Shown here: positions 1 through 11,374 of the stretch, piece by piece
Layout: each line of letters starts with the position of its first letter
How positions within the stretch are numbered: the first letter of the stretch is position 1
Source of the DNA: Hymenolepis diminuta
Taxonomy: Eukaryota > Platyhelminthes > Cestoda > Cyclophyllidea > Hymenolepididae
NCBI GenBank assembly: GCA_900708905.1
Contig: CAADRB010000078.1
Span: 419,332 to 483,331 of the forward strand
DNA: 64,000 nt
Direction of reading: 5' to 3'
The notes under the pieces: generated by a model
Seen by the model: only the letters and a program-made list of their open reading frames with translations
Database searches by the model: none
What the model was told of the DNA's origin: nothing
Translations under genes and position numbers: made by a program

Positions 1-333
1 GGTATAAATGTCTGTCTCAATGTCGGTGACAGACTCCAGTAGGATGAAGAAGAGTAGAGGAAGATATTTCAACGACAAATGTCTTTGGAACAACCGATTA
101 GGTCCGTTTAACATTGATGATTATAGGGTTGGTTTGGCCCAACTATGTTGTCAATATCTACAGTCCCCGTGTTCTTTCAAAGTTACCCCCCTTAACAAGA
201 GCAATTTGCTAGTCGCTGTAACTGATAGAGTTCTTTCAGCTCCCTGGTTCCTCTAACTGCAAACTACAACAGACTTTCAATGAAACCTTTGGTCTGCTGC
301 GTATGAATTGGCCTTGGTCTGATGAATGACAAA
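1..333 (+). repeat. Dispersed repeat R1, copy in first duplicate
   Basis: The sequence resembles 16530-16850 at roughly 70-75% by eye, with shared blocks such as gagagcaattt/aagagcaattt and gtcgctg..aactgatagag. An 82-codon reading frame (8-256) is open here, but most differences from the 16.5 kb copy change residues, so I do not call it a gene. The identical copy at 8358 shows that the homology begins slightly upstream, near 8336. Confidence 0.6.
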
Positions 334-741
334 CGCAGATACTCCTGAAATCGCCACTGGCATTATCTCGGATGTTTAAAACCACTCATCTATTTACCGG
401 TTTGCAAAAGTATATATATATATATATACATAAACACTAATTTCTGGATGCGTCAATGCTATTTTACACTGAAAATGGCATAGGCTTTAGAGTTCTCGGC
501 GTGTAGAGTAATTCAAAGTGATTAATTGACTCTAGCAAAGTGATGTCTATTAGGCACATCACCAACAAGATGTCACTTAAAACAAACGCTTTTCCACAAA
601 ATCTTGTCAAGAACAAAAAGCGCACAGACACATTAAATTTTTCAGACAATTTCAATAAACCACGGCAAAGGGCTACTGTATAACAATTATTTATTTGCAA
701 ACAGGAGGAGAAAGTATGCAAAAGATAAGGCCTGAACGAAC

Positions 742-972
742 TTATAAAAGTTTAAAAAAGACAACAAATGGTAAAAGAAGTGCCTTTGACACGAGGATCA
801 TTGAACCGGCAGAAGTAGTTGTAGTAGACACTGTTGATTCTGATGCTGAATCAGACACAGATGAAGGCGAAGAGGCATCGCTTGCTTCTGATGAAGGTGA
901 ACTGTCAGTGTTTTGCTGTTGAGATCTGGCGGTGGCAGTTAATAAGAGGAGCACAAGGAAGATGTGATACAT
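742..972 (-). CDS. Small mucin-like secreted protein with GPI-type tail, copy 1
   Basis: This single-exon gene encodes 76 residues. The N-terminus is a clear signal peptide (MYHIFLVLLLLTATARS). The mature part is short and made almost only of Ser, Thr, Asp, Glu, Gln and Ala, which suits dense O-glycosylation. The C-terminus has small residues (SAG), then a hydrophobic tail (ALLLPFVVFFKLL) ending the protein, as in a GPI-anchor signal. I chose the ATG at 972 rather than the in-frame one at 1029 because a TATA box at 1017-1025 lies 45 bases before it and the signal peptide begins exactly there. An AATAAA lies on the same strand at 690-695, 47 bases past the stop. The design is like tapeworm apomucins; that assignment is by architecture only. 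A second type is at 39216-39566 and a decayed one at 19219-19512. Confidence 0.72.
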   Translation of the reverse strand: MYHIFLVLLLLTATARSQQQNTDSSPSSEASDASSPSSVSDSASESTVSTTTTSAGSMILVSKALLLPFVVFFKLL

Positions 973-1016
973 TTTGATCGTTTTTATGGAATAATGTTTC
1001 AGACAACAAAGGCAGC

Positions 1017-1025
1017 CTTTATATA
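1017..1025 (-). promoter_or_regulatory. TATA box of mucin-like gene, copy 1
   Basis: Read on the minus strand this is TATATAAAG, 45 bases before the chosen ATG. The paralogous gene at 39216-39566 has the same arrangement (TATAAAAGG, about 46 bases before its ATG), which supports both the start choice and the promoter call. Confidence 0.6.
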
Positions 1026-1543
1026 GCACAATTTGACGATGATGAAATCGAATAAGAGACTGCTCGCGTCAAAATCATGGGTAAAGAGAACGATGATCAA
1101 ATTAGATTAGATCATTCATTGCATAACTATTATTGGTTTAATAATATTAAAAGCTAAATCCCTTTATTACTTAAGAAAAATTTTGTTTACCTCAAAGAGC
1201 CCCTTCATACTGTCGACTGCGTAGGATGATGGAGGATGAATATTCGGTAAAACCACAACATTTCTCCACGCATGTGATCTGTTTACCCTGAAAAAATAAA
1301 TTCCGGAAGGGTTTGAATTCCCCATTTAATAACTTTCTTTCAACAAATCGTTGAAATACATGCTGACAACAAAGCATATGAGGTTGTAACAGAAGTCCTG
1401 TCCAATTTTTGAGCTATGTGTTTGAGGCACGATTACTTCAATTTAGCTTGTTTATGTTGTATGCTTATCTATGACAATTAATGAAATATTATTTCTTCTT
1501 CCGGATTGTGTGATGATTACCGTTAGTAATAACTATTTCTAGC

Positions 1544-2224
1544 NNNNNNNNNNNNNNNNNNNNNNNNNNNNNNNNNNNNNNNNNNNNNNNNNNNNNNNNN
1601 NNNNNNNNNNNNNNNNNNNNNNNNNNNNNNNNNNNNNNNNNNNNNNNNNNNNNNNNNNNNNNNNNNNNNNNNNNNNNNNNNNNNNNNNNNNNNNNNNNNN
1701 NNNNNNNNNNNNNNNNNNNNNNNNNNNNNNNNNNNNNNNNNNNNNNNNNNNNNNNNNNNNNNNNNNNNNNNNNNNNNNNNNNNNNNNNNNNNNNNNNNNN
1801 NNNNNNNNNNNNNNNNNNNNNNNNNNNNNNNNNNNNNNNNNNNNNNNNNNNNNNNNNNNNNNNNNNNNNNNNNNNNNNNNNNNNNNNNNNNNNNNNNNNN
1901 NNNNNNNNNNNNNNNNNNNNNNNNNNNNNNNNNNNNNNNNNNNNNNNNNNNNNNNNNNNNNNNNNNNNNNNNNNNNNNNNNNNNNNNNNNNNNNNNNNNN
2001 NNNNNNNNNNNNNNNNNNNNNNNNNNNNNNNNNNNNNNNNNNNNNNNNNNNNNNNNNNNNNNNNNNNNNNNNNNNNNNNNNNNNNNNNNNNNNNNNNNNN
2101 NNNNNNNNNNNNNNNNNNNNNNNNNNNNNNNNNNNNNNNNNNNNNNNNNNNNNNNNNNNNNNNNNNNNNNNNNNNNNNNNNNNNNNNNNNNNNNNNNNNN
2201 NNNNNNNNNNNNNNNNNNNNNNNN
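1544..2224. other. Assembly gap of 681 N
   Basis: This is undetermined sequence. Its left edge is the exact end of the direct duplication and its right edge lies inside a mariner transposase remnant, so repeat content probably caused the break. Confidence 0.99.
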
Positions 2225-2560
2225 TTAACGGCAGGAAAAACGGCCTTCTTTGATGAATCGAAAAGGAGTGATTCTACACCTCGACAATGCCAGACCCCCC
2301 CTCCCCCCCCTCCCCCCCACACTTCAAGAGCAATGGAAAATCTCGTTGAAGAATTTGCCTGGGAAGTCATGCATTACCCACCGTATTCTCCCGATCTTGC
2401 AGCAACCGATTTCCATCTTTTCAGGAGCCTACAGATTCATTTAGTGGGACAAATGCTTACTTCGAGATAAGAGGTAGAAACAGAGAAGCTAGTTTCTTGA
2501 TTTGAGTCCAAACTGGCTAAATTTCATGAAGGTTGTATCTATTTATTATATAACTACAAT
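2225..2560 (+). pseudogene. Decayed mariner transposase, 3' part
   Basis: The frame starting at 2254 reads MNRKGVILHLDNARP, holding the second catalytic Asp of a mariner DDE domain. The frame then breaks in a C-rich run (2295-2318) and resumes as HTSRAMENLVEEFAWEV, then PPYSPDLAATDFHLF with the third catalytic Asp, and a tail FESKLAKFHEG. There are stops after GQMLTSR and within the tail. The N-terminal part is hidden in the gap. It is a different lineage from the mariner at 23.2-24.4 kb. It is clearly dead. Confidence 0.85.
2295..2318 (+). repeat. Poly-C run inside mariner remnant
   Basis: Three blocks of C separated by single T lie exactly between the DNARP and HTSRA segments of the transposase remnant, and the reading frame shifts across them. 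It is unusual in such AT-rich DNA and is prone to slippage or miscalling. Confidence 0.8.
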
Positions 2561-5392
2561 ATTTGTTGGATAGAAGTGGCACGTATAAAAAGAGGGGATG
2601 TGCAACCACACTTCTTGTATTTTACCATGCCGGATGCGCCATTTCATATAATCATGGAAATTCGAGGCTGCCTGAAAAATTTTAAAGAAAATATTTCCAA
2701 TAATATAACCCGTTATTTGTAATTTAGTGGTAAGAATAATAGAAATGAATTAAAAAGGCGGGAGGTAATTGTAAAGCCTCAGAGAGTTCATTCGTAAATG
2801 CAGTAGAATTTGAAAATGATAGGATGTCTGAACACTGCCGTGCCGTTCTCCGTAAGTGTAATGTCAATGCCATATCATTGACATGCCTCTTAACTTAATA
2901 TTCATGGCAGGTCACAGCATGACGACATCAGTCTTTATTTATAAATAGATCAGTTATATGTCAAATTTTACTGTACCGTTTCGGACAAAGAACGAAATGG
3001 CCAATTACTTCGGTCAACCACAAGACAACGCCAATCATGTAATAGAGTTTTTTATTCTATTCGTAGCCTCTCTCTTCTTCCCATCCGCTGCCTAATCAAC
3101 TGAAGCACACTTTTATAACAGTGATCTAACTATACACCGCTACAGGAAGATATGAACCTTTCGTCGCAGTCATACCTTCGATACGATCTCTAAATTAATT
3201 GAATAAAAACCTAAGTGATAATATTTGTGGAGTCATTATGTTTTTGGAAATGCAAGTAATTATATAAGAGATGATAAGCATGTGATCATATGCAATCCTC
3301 AATAATACCAGTCCTTTTCTGAATTATAATTTGAAAAGTTAAAAAGATGCACTATCGATGAATAAATATACGTATAATACTTAAATTTTCTACCAGAATT
3401 TCAAGTGCTTTAAATATCAAGTCTTTTTCTCATCATAACTTAATGACTTCTTCAAATCCATTAATTTTCTAAACACAAAAGAATCATTGTCTATATTTTT
3501 GTAGATTTCCATATTTATCGAATGCGAGATCTTAAATGCTGGCGTCAATGAATTACTTTTTGGGAACATTTTAATGTGATATTATTTTATATGACATCAA
3601 AGATGATTTGTACGAAAGTTATACCACTAATTATATCAAGTCTTGCAGTAAATCTTATAAACTAATATTGAACAAAAGAATGCAGCGCCGAATAATAGTT
3701 TATCTAGTTTTAGTCGGGTTCAAATTATTATGTGCGTCGCCATGGCTACTTATTTTTAGATTCATCTAATTCGCTATAAGAAGCATTCTTAAATACACGA
3801 AAAGTGACTGATGCATTTTTTTAGATTATTGGACAAATTATGAGCTCCGGGAATTCACTCGTAAATCTGGCGGGTCTATAACACTTCGAACATTCATGAA
3901 GGTCTCTAAAAATTGTCTAAAATCTTCAGTTCTTTATTATTTTCCAAATCAGTAATTATTTACTGGACTCTTGTGAATTCTGTTAATTTGAATAATTTTT
4001 ACTCACACTGTGAAACTTTCTTTTTATTTATGTTCAAACTTCTCGGATATATATCTGTACATATAAATTTTATTTATTTATTTTGCCGTTTCAACAAAGC
4101 CAACGACTATAAATCGTCGATGGATAGTAAGTTGTGAAAATGCCGTAGGTAAAAGGAATGTATTTTAAGGCTGGTCCAGGTTGTTCGTTTCTATAAATGC
4201 ATAATTGCAGGAATAGCCGTAGATGGTTCATATGCTTGACATGTGAATCAATAATGAATTTCTAGAAATTGAAGCTTCAAAATGAAAAGCAGACTTTTGC
4301 ACAGACGTGGCCACATTGCTGAGGAGGCTTAATTCTTTTAAAAACAATTTGCTAGTAAAGTTGTATTTAAAAATCATTTTCATCAACTCAATATAGATGA
4401 ATATAGAACTGGGTCGTTTTCTCTGTGGATGAAAATGTGGCAAATTGTTATCAGTAAAATATATCATTCTAATAAGTTAATTATTCGGACCTTTAACTGT
4501 GTCAAATGGGAGCGTACCACTAGCGAATTTTAATGTGATTGGCCAGTGCAAACCTATTCTAATTGTGCTGCACAATCAAAACTTATTAAATTTAAATTTA
4601 TTTTAAAATCTACCATGTAATTAGAAAAGTTATTTTAAAAATTGTAACATTTATTAACTTCTGCACTTGGTTAAGTAGGCCCAAATTGCTCGATACATTT
4701 AATATTATTGCATCTTGATGTTTAGAAAAATTAGCCTCTATATCCTTCCATTACATTAGTGCGGTCAAAAACCTTGATGACATTAGTTAAAGAATCTAAA
4801 TGCTTTGGAAACGGGGAGGATCTATACCGTGTCGTCCAATTATACGCAACGTAAGTATTTATTGAAAAATTTTATTTGACATTATTAGCTAAATGAAAGA
4901 ATTGTATGCAAAAAGTTAGTATTCCTACATATGTATGGAATTAGGAAAACAAAAGTTATATACCGATTTTTAATTGAACACTAAAGTAAAAGAACTGCTT
5001 TGTATTTTAGCATGACACTCTAGAAGCATGAATACATGCTTTAAATGAGCACGGCTATATGCAGCATGAAATAATTAGGTTCAAGTAACATTTTTTTTAG
5101 AAAAATTCCTTAGTCTAATTACTCGTGATCCGAGTATGGAAATCTCAAGAGTCAATTCCCACCTCTCAGTTTCATAGCATTCTAGGCATTTACAGAATTA
5201 TTTCAAACAAAAGCTTGCTGAAATTTTAAAAGCGATTAATAATGAATATGGAAGAACGAACTATTTAAAATTACTGTTTAACTTCTATCTTTTCAAACAT
5301 GGAACAATTAGTTTATATTCCTTCGTTATTATTGTAGTTTAATAGAAATTAGTGAAAAAGAATAATTATAAACAAATGTGAAAGAAATTTGC
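2561..5392. other. No gene recognised
   Basis: The sequence is AT-rich. The few short open frames (for example 3913-4137 plus and 4228-4467 minus) are Phe/Leu/Asn-rich, lack splice context and match nothing I know. Confidence 0.5.
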
Positions 5393-5668
5393 CTATCGTC
5401 CATTTGCATTTAAAGGTAAGAATTGTATTGAAAGTGGAAAATAAAAATCAAACATTACATCATGTGAATTTATTTTTGGACTAGTTAGTGTATTTAGACG
5501 ACTGTCTATCCTGAGATAATCTTCTGGAGTATTGTCCATGAATCTTATATTTCCAAGATGGTTGAAGAGCAAAATCTTGAGCACTGGTTTCCTCACCGGT
5601 CGTAAAAGATCAGAAGTGACGGGGAAAGTAGATTCCAAATAGTTGATATTTACGGTGAACACGCACAA
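5393..5668 (-). other. Exon-like open frame, possible last part of FamX-1
   Basis: Ninety-one codons are open on the minus strand, containing the segment KPVLKILLFNHLGNIRFMDN and ending NANGR-stop. The composition looks coding, unlike the Phe/Ile-rich noise nearby. It lies downstream of the FamX-1 exon at 5855-6075. The frame at the same position in FamX-B (35264-35665) has a loosely similar segment (LLCEILFKNNEIFVIN), which is why I link them. No good acceptor or ATG is visible at its start. The link is weak. Confidence 0.3.
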
Positions 5669-5854
5669 CGTTTATGATAAACACAGTGTCAAGAGAAATT
5701 TTGTTAGAAACTCCACTTAGCTACTTAATTGTGGTAAACGAATGCTTACTTCATTATTGAAATACTTTTGCCATCTCTAAAATAAGCTGGTTTTTAAATT
5801 CCTGAATTTTTATAGCAGGATGTAAATAGAATAATCATTTTCTAACTCTCAAGG

Positions 5855-6075
5855 TCATTTGGGAAAGCGTCGTTTTACCAGACGCACTTGGTTAGATAAG
5901 TAGCCCTTTGGAGCCTTTCGTTGAAGGCTCACATCAGTGCGGTTGGCCATTTCGCTCAGTGGGTGTGAATCGATGGCATCCAACACATAATCACTGACTT
6001 TGCCAGCGGGCACTTTAAACACCAAGATACCGAAATTTCCCTTAATTTCATTTGTCCAGCTGCTCCATGTATTAG
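5855..6075 (-). pseudogene. FamX-1, terminal exon-like segment
   Basis: After a CTCAG acceptor, 73 codons are open to a TGA at 5855-5857. The protein runs NTWSSWTNEI, then FGILVFKVPAGKVSDYVLDA, then HPLSEMANRTDVS and a basic end (VRLVKRRFPK). The stretch SDYVL..HPLSEMANRT resembles DVAYL..HPL-ANRT in the arm copy FamX-B. This exon itself looks intact; I call the locus decayed because the upstream Cys-motif segment has several in-frame stops. I do not recognise the family. Confidence 0.45.
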
Positions 6076-6275
6076 CTGAGGCAAGAAAATGATCCTAGTT
6101 AGAGTCAGCCCAACTTTATATTAATGGGCATAGTAATAAATACCACATTGTGACCTGGTCAATTTACCATTTTATCATAAACAATTAAGTCAGTATTCTT
6201 AGCAAATTAGATCAATCATCCCTATTGATAGAACAGCAAATTGCTAATTCGCAAAATGCTTATGCACAAGATTAC

Positions 6276-6461
6276 AATGACGTGAGCAAATAATTGTTCT
6301 ATAGAATGGGTAGACGGACTTCTTTGTTCAAGACTTTCTTGTGTAGGATCATCAAAGGGTAAATTTGCCTGATTCATCACAAGCAAAACGAGAGGATCTG
6401 AGAGAGTCCCCAATTGATCACTACTGACATTGAACCACACGAGTAGGGGCTCATAGCTTCC
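6276..6461 (-). pseudogene. FamX-1, middle exon-like segment
   Basis: An AAG acceptor after a pyrimidine-rich stretch opens a frame reading GSYEPLLVWFNVSSDQ, then SDPLVLLVMNQANLPFDDPT. A possible GT donor lies at 6274-6275. The pattern loosely matches the YVLIIHPVNNYPQ segment in the second half of FamX-A. The phase does not join cleanly to the exon at 5855-6075, which suggests decay or a wrong boundary. Confidence 0.35.
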
Positions 6462-6689
6462 CTTAATTTAGAGAGAATGAAAAATACATGCCTCTGAATT
6501 CTACCCTAAATCTGATGTCCGTATTTCAAAAGACCAAAATAGCTAAGAAACTGCAACATGGAATTCACTCATTTCTTATCGTTTGAATGAACTAATACAT
6601 TTTGCATTGCAGCTGTGACATGATTATGCCGCTGAAACTTCCTGAGTGGTGATGTCGACCAATGTAGTCCGTGGGTGTTTTCTTCACGC

Positions 6690-6860
6690 TTAGAGCGTAC
6701 TGAGTTTATTAATGTGTGTATCGTATATTTGGCCACAAAGGCTAGACACTTCTCTTTTACAAATCGATCTATCTCCCAGGTTTTCACACACCACTGCTTG
6801 CGCTCTCAGTTCAAATGACGGACTTTTTATGCCCTTACCAATTATAATTTGATTTTTAAC
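6690..6860 (-). pseudogene. FamX-1, Cys-motif segment
   Basis: Read from 6839 down to a TAA at 6690-6692, fifty codons give SPSFELRAQAVVCENL, then GDRSICKREVSSLCGQIYD and NKLSTL-stop. The order SP-x-F, then Cys, eight residues, Ile-Cys, then a leucine-rich helix matches FamX-A in the arms (SPIFLASAFIC then MICYYRNAKELL) and FamX-B (VPILTFFISKTC then FVCYTTGLNE). After the stop the same frame continues with further stops, so this copy looks dead. A longer overlapping frame (6569-6787) is a shadow of it. Confidence 0.5.
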
Positions 6861-8335
6861 TTTTCTTTATCTCAACTTTACGATAATTCAATATACCAAT
6901 CAAATCTCGGGTTTCATTCTGAGAAAGAAAATTGGCCTCTGTTAATTTCTAGACAGATGCTTACAGATGCCTAGTAAGGAAGAGGGAGAAAAATTCTCTA
7001 AGATTATAAAAACTTGTCCAGTTTATTAACGACAGACGAACACTTATCTTTATTTTCTCGGTCATTACTTGTCATTTAAACAATGAATAAATCTGACAGC
7101 TGATTCTGAAAACATAAATCTGCATAATGTACTCTCGTAGAATCGCAGCTCATAATTAACTGGGACTGACCTCATCAACTGATTTAGGCCATAATAGCAG
7201 TAGGAAACTTCAGTCTATTAGAGATGGAAAGCAATGTAACGCCAAGGAAAACTCATCGAAATTTAAGCTGAATGTGTATTTCGCTTATATTTCAACCGAA
7301 ACCTATGATTTGGCTACCATGTTAAAATAAATCTACACTTATATTAAAGTGAAATGGTTGGATGAAATACACCAACTCTTAATAAAATTAAAAAAATAAG
7401 ATAGTTCAGTTAAAGAAATACATTAAATCAAAAAGCTCCAACATTATACCGTTGATCTAGAAAGAGAAGACGTATTAAAGTTCAAGCACCTGCATGAAAA
7501 TCTAAACACGTTGGAATGAAACAAAGCGGAAAGCTGCACCGTTGTTGCTTTGTTGAGAATAATCAATTTCATCAGTTAGACAACTATTCGGTCGCCAAAT
7601 ATTCATTTATTTAGAGATTTTGTTGGGCATCGGAGGAACAGTATTCCGCCTTATCTCTCTGAGGTCTAAGTCAACTGCAGTCTAGAGGTATCTAGCAGGC
7701 AGTTAGATCATCGGGTGAGAACTAGAGTTCGTAGCAGTAGAACAGCCCAGAAGCATGTTATTTAACAAAGAAGGTTTTTTTTATTTTGCAGTTAAAATGC
7801 AAGAAGTGGTCAAGGAAACGTTTAAATTAAAATATTTCTTTAATGATTCATCAAATAAAAGGAATATCTACAAAGAAATATTTTAAATCATGTTTTCAGG
7901 AGTAAGTGAGATGTAGGGAGCCCGATTAATTTTATCGTGATGTAAAACTTCCGGATAGTTTAGGGCGAAGAAAACGCTTACATTACTGACCTATTTTGTA
8001 TAAAGCCTACTGATTTCAATGGCTATTGGCCAAGGTGACAGCGTATTTCGTAATCAACTGGCATCAATATCTGGAGATCATATTTCTTCAATTTGTCATG
8101 CATTGGCATATGTAGAGAAAATCCAAGAATTTTACAAAGAGTAGAACTTGGATCACGGGAAACAGAATAATCTCTTGATATCCTCTCAATAAATTCCGTC
8201 AAATAGCAATATTCTTCTTGAAGGAGTAATGAGTATAAAGCCAGAAGGTAATGGGGTCCGATAATGAAATAAGGAATCTCAGTGGTGGTATCACCTGCAG
8301 GATTTCTTTATCAGATTTGGTGCAATCCAGGTTTT
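6861..8335. other. No gene recognised
   Basis: I see no coding frame with splice context and no clear repeat here, apart from weak continuation toward the R1 repeat near 8300. Confidence 0.5.
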
Positions 8336-8690
8336 TATGAGATCCTATCATTCACTAGGTATAAATGTCTGTCTCAATGTCGGTGACAGACTCCAGTAGG
8401 ATGAAGAAGAGTAGAGGAAGATATTTCAACGACAAATGTCTTTGGAACAACCGATTAGGTCCGTTTAACATTGATGATTATAGGGTTGGTTTGGCCCAAC
8501 TATGTTGTCAATATCTACAGTCCCCGTGTTCTTTCAAAGTTACCCCCCTTAACAAGAGCAATTTGCTAGTCGCTGTAACTGATAGAGTTCTTTCAGCTCC
8601 CTGGTTCCTCTAACTGCAAACTACAACAGACTTTCAATGAAACCTTTGGTCTGCTGCGTATGAATTGGCCTTGGTCTGATGAATGACAAA
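8336..8690 (+). repeat. Dispersed repeat R1, second copy
   Basis: From 8358 it is identical to the window start. Upstream it keeps resembling the 16.5 kb copy (gagatcctatcattc against gagacctctatcattc at 16534), which shows that R1 extends beyond the duplicated block. Confidence 0.6.
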
Positions 8691-9098
8691 CGCAGATACT
8701 CCTGAAATCGCCACTGGCATTATCTCGGATGTTTAAAACCACTCATCTATTTACCGGTTTGCAAAAGTATATATATATATATATACATAAACACTAATTT
8801 CTGGATGCGTCAATGCTATTTTACACTGAAAATGGCATAGGCTTTAGAGTTCTCGGCGTGTAGAGTAATTCAAAGTGATTAATTGACTCTAGCAAAGTGA
8901 TGTCTATTAGGCACATCACCAACAAGATGTCACTTAAAACAAACGCTTTTCCACAAAATCTTGTCAAGAACAAAAAGCGCACAGACACATTAAATTTTTC
9001 AGACAATTTCAATAAACCACGGCAAAGGGCTACTGTATAACAATTATTTATTTGCAAACAGGAGGAGAAAGTATGCAAAAGATAAGGCCTGAACGAAC

Positions 9099-9329
9099 TT
9101 ATAAAAGTTTAAAAAAGACAACAAATGGTAAAAGAAGTGCCTTTGACACGAGGATCATTGAACCGGCAGAAGTAGTTGTAGTAGACACTGTTGATTCTGA
9201 TGCTGAATCAGACACAGATGAAGGCGAAGAGGCATCGCTTGCTTCTGATGAAGGTGAACTGTCAGTGTTTTGCTGTTGAGATCTGGCGGTGGCAGTTAAT
9301 AAGAGGAGCACAAGGAAGATGTGATACAT
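9099..9329 (-). CDS. Small mucin-like secreted protein with GPI-type tail, copy 2
   Basis: It is identical to the gene at 742-972: 76 residues with a signal peptide, a short Ser/Thr/Asp/Glu-rich mature part and a hydrophobic GPI-type tail. The TATA box is at 9374-9382 and the AATAAA lies on the minus strand at 9047-9052. If the direct duplication is an assembly error, this is the copy to keep, because its flanks are continuous on both sides. The protein would act at the cell surface or be shed as a glycoprotein. Function is inferred from architecture only. Confidence 0.72.
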   Translation of the reverse strand: MYHIFLVLLLLTATARSQQQNTDSSPSSEASDASSPSSVSDSASESTVSTTTTSAGSMILVSKALLLPFVVFFKLL

Positions 9330-9373
9330 TTTGATCGTTTTTATGGAATAATGTTTCAGACAACAAAGGCAGC

Positions 9374-9382
9374 CTTTATATA
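9374..9382 (-). promoter_or_regulatory. TATA box of mucin-like gene, copy 2
   Basis: TATATAAAG on the minus strand, 45 bases before the ATG at 9329, identical to the site at 1017-1025. Confidence 0.6.
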
Positions 9383-9900
9383 GCACAATTTGACGATGAT
9401 GAAATCGAATAAGAGACTGCTCGCGTCAAAATCATGGGTAAAGAGAACGATGATCAAATTAGATTAGATCATTCATTGCATAACTATTATTGGTTTAATA
9501 ATATTAAAAGCTAAATCCCTTTATTACTTAAGAAAAATTTTGTTTACCTCAAAGAGCCCCTTCATACTGTCGACTGCGTAGGATGATGGAGGATGAATAT
9601 TCGGTAAAACCACAACATTTCTCCACGCATGTGATCTGTTTACCCTGAAAAAATAAATTCCGGAAGGGTTTGAATTCCCCATTTAATAACTTTCTTTCAA
9701 CAAATCGTTGAAATACATGCTGACAACAAAGCATATGAGGTTGTAACAGAAGTCCTGTCCAATTTTTGAGCTATGTGTTTGAGGCACGATTACTTCAATT
9801 TAGCTTGTTTATGTTGTATGCTTATCTATGACAATTAATGAAATATTATTTCTTCTTCCGGATTGTGTGATGATTACCGTTAGTAATAACTATTTCTAGC

Positions 9901-11132
9901 TAATGAGCCTGCTTATTGAATCACTGACTTGAAGATTTGTTATTAGAAAGTGCTAACATCTTTATTGGTCTCTAACATAGCCATGAAGGCCAGAACTCAA
10001 TAATGACACGTAATTGCGTTAAAGGCAGACTTTACTCCAAAAATATGCAGAGCAACAAGTCTACAACTAGCACAACTTAACAAATACGCGCATTTCATGA
10101 ATAATTAATCACAAATGGTTGACATCTTTTCCTCGAATAAAAATGATTCATTTTTACCCAACACGTCGTAGCCTATCACGCTTTGGGAATATGAACAGCA
10201 AAGAAATAGTAATTATATCCTGATACTATAACCACTTTTGTTTTAATGTCTCAATCTTTGGGATACTATGGTTTTCTCATACTTGATCACCACTAAATTG
10301 AAAAATGTATTTTCATTTTAAGGACGATAATCACAGTTACCGTTCTTGGGAATGAAATGTTTAGATAAAATAGTACAGAAATGTTACTTCTTCGTTGACT
10401 TAAGTGCTCTCAGCTATCTGAATCCTGGAAGATTTCGAATATTTTGAGGCACCAATGACATGTATTCGTTTCTTTTTGCATTTGTCTTTTTTCCTCTCAC
10501 TTTAGACAATTTCGTACGCTGAGCATCCGATTTAGGTAAGAATCTAAACATGCTCAATTTCATTCTAATTGGACATTACCTTTCAGAGAATTTAGGTGAA
10601 CAATTCTCTGCTGATTGTACCAGTTGTGAGTCTGAACACTCTTCTTATGAAACCCTGTTTAAGATCTTCTTACAATCTGATAGTTGATGGGGCTGTGAAG
10701 TAAGTTGATATCAAAGTATTCTATACTGTACCAACTGAAGAAACAGAATGGTTACCTCCTTGATCCACCGTCGAGTTTTCGTTTAAGACTGCTGCGGTTT
10801 ATCTGTATTTAGGGAGTTGCACTACTGCTTTAATCTCTGAGTTGCCATTTCTATTTCTCAATGGCCGATCTGTAAAAACTAAGTTTCTTAATAAACCCAC
10901 CTGAATAAGACTGATATTTCCTCTACCATTTCCTTTTCTACCTTCATCTACTTCATCCATTAAGCCTCCCTTCATATGCGTCTTATATATATCGAGGCGA
11001 ATTTGGGGATAAATAATAAATGGTATCCTGTTGAAGAGCAGAAGGCTGTGATCCGGTTCTATCTGCCAACGTTTAGCAGAGTGTCACGATCCAAACAACT
11101 AAATGGATTTTGAAAAGTAATGGTGCAATTGA
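9901..11132. other. No gene recognised
   Basis: AT-rich sequence with short open frames only; none has convincing composition or splice signals. Confidence 0.5.
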
Positions 11133-11212
11133 TCAAGTGATTTTGTAAAAAAGATATGCGCTGGTGATGATAAACAAGATTTTCCAGGAGAGTTCTTCTT
11201 TGATGATACAAG
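11133..11212 (+). other. Possible short exon upstream of 11375
   Basis: A frame reading KKICAGDDKQDFPGEFFFDD is open here and ends at ACAAG before GTTGTG. Its composition is coding-like and it lies 160 bases before the exon-like segment at 11375. The donor is weak and I recognise no family. Confidence 0.2.
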
Positions 11213-11374
11213 GTTGTGACGATTTTATTTTTTCTTTAAGTTGAAGTATTGACACAGAGTCTTGCATATGAACACCTATCTTACCGAAGTATTTTTTAAA
11301 ATTATATAACACTATTAATGAGTGACCTTATTGCAATGTTGTCTTTTATATATAAATTTACGCATCTTATGCAG

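Larger units (their letters stand above)
1..1543. repeat. Exact direct duplication, copy 1
   Basis: This stretch matches 8358-9900 base for base with a constant offset of 8357, including the 18-base TA microsatellite near 411-428. The copy runs off the left edge of the window and stops exactly where the N gap starts at 1544. It contains a dispersed repeat (R1) and a mucin-like gene on the minus strand. Such exactness, and an end coinciding with a gap, fits a contig placed twice better than an old tandem duplication. Confidence 0.9.
8358..9900. repeat. Exact direct duplication, copy 2
   Basis: It is identical to 1-1543. Here the sequence continues without a break on both sides (cactag before, taatgagcc after), so this is probably the true genomic location if only one copy exists. 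Confidence 0.9.

Noticed and set aside
695..922. A 75-codon acidic plus-strand frame (and its copy at 9052-9279)
   Set aside because: It is antisense to the mucin-like gene; its Asp/Glu richness is only the reverse complement of Ser/Thr codons, and there is no promoter on this strand.
1489..2370. A 293-codon frame spanning the N gap
   Set aside because: It is open only because Ns contain no stops; its ends read antisense mariner and flanking DNA.
1544..2560. The idea that copy 1 of the direct duplication is simply copy 2 with a mariner inserted at the TA after ctagc
   Set aside because: The gap does start at that TA, but sequence after the mariner remnant does not resume with taatgagcc as in copy 2 at 9901.
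6569..6787. A 72-codon minus-strand frame overlapping FamX-1
   Set aside because: The neighbouring frame, not this one, matches the FamX Cys motif, so this is a shadow.
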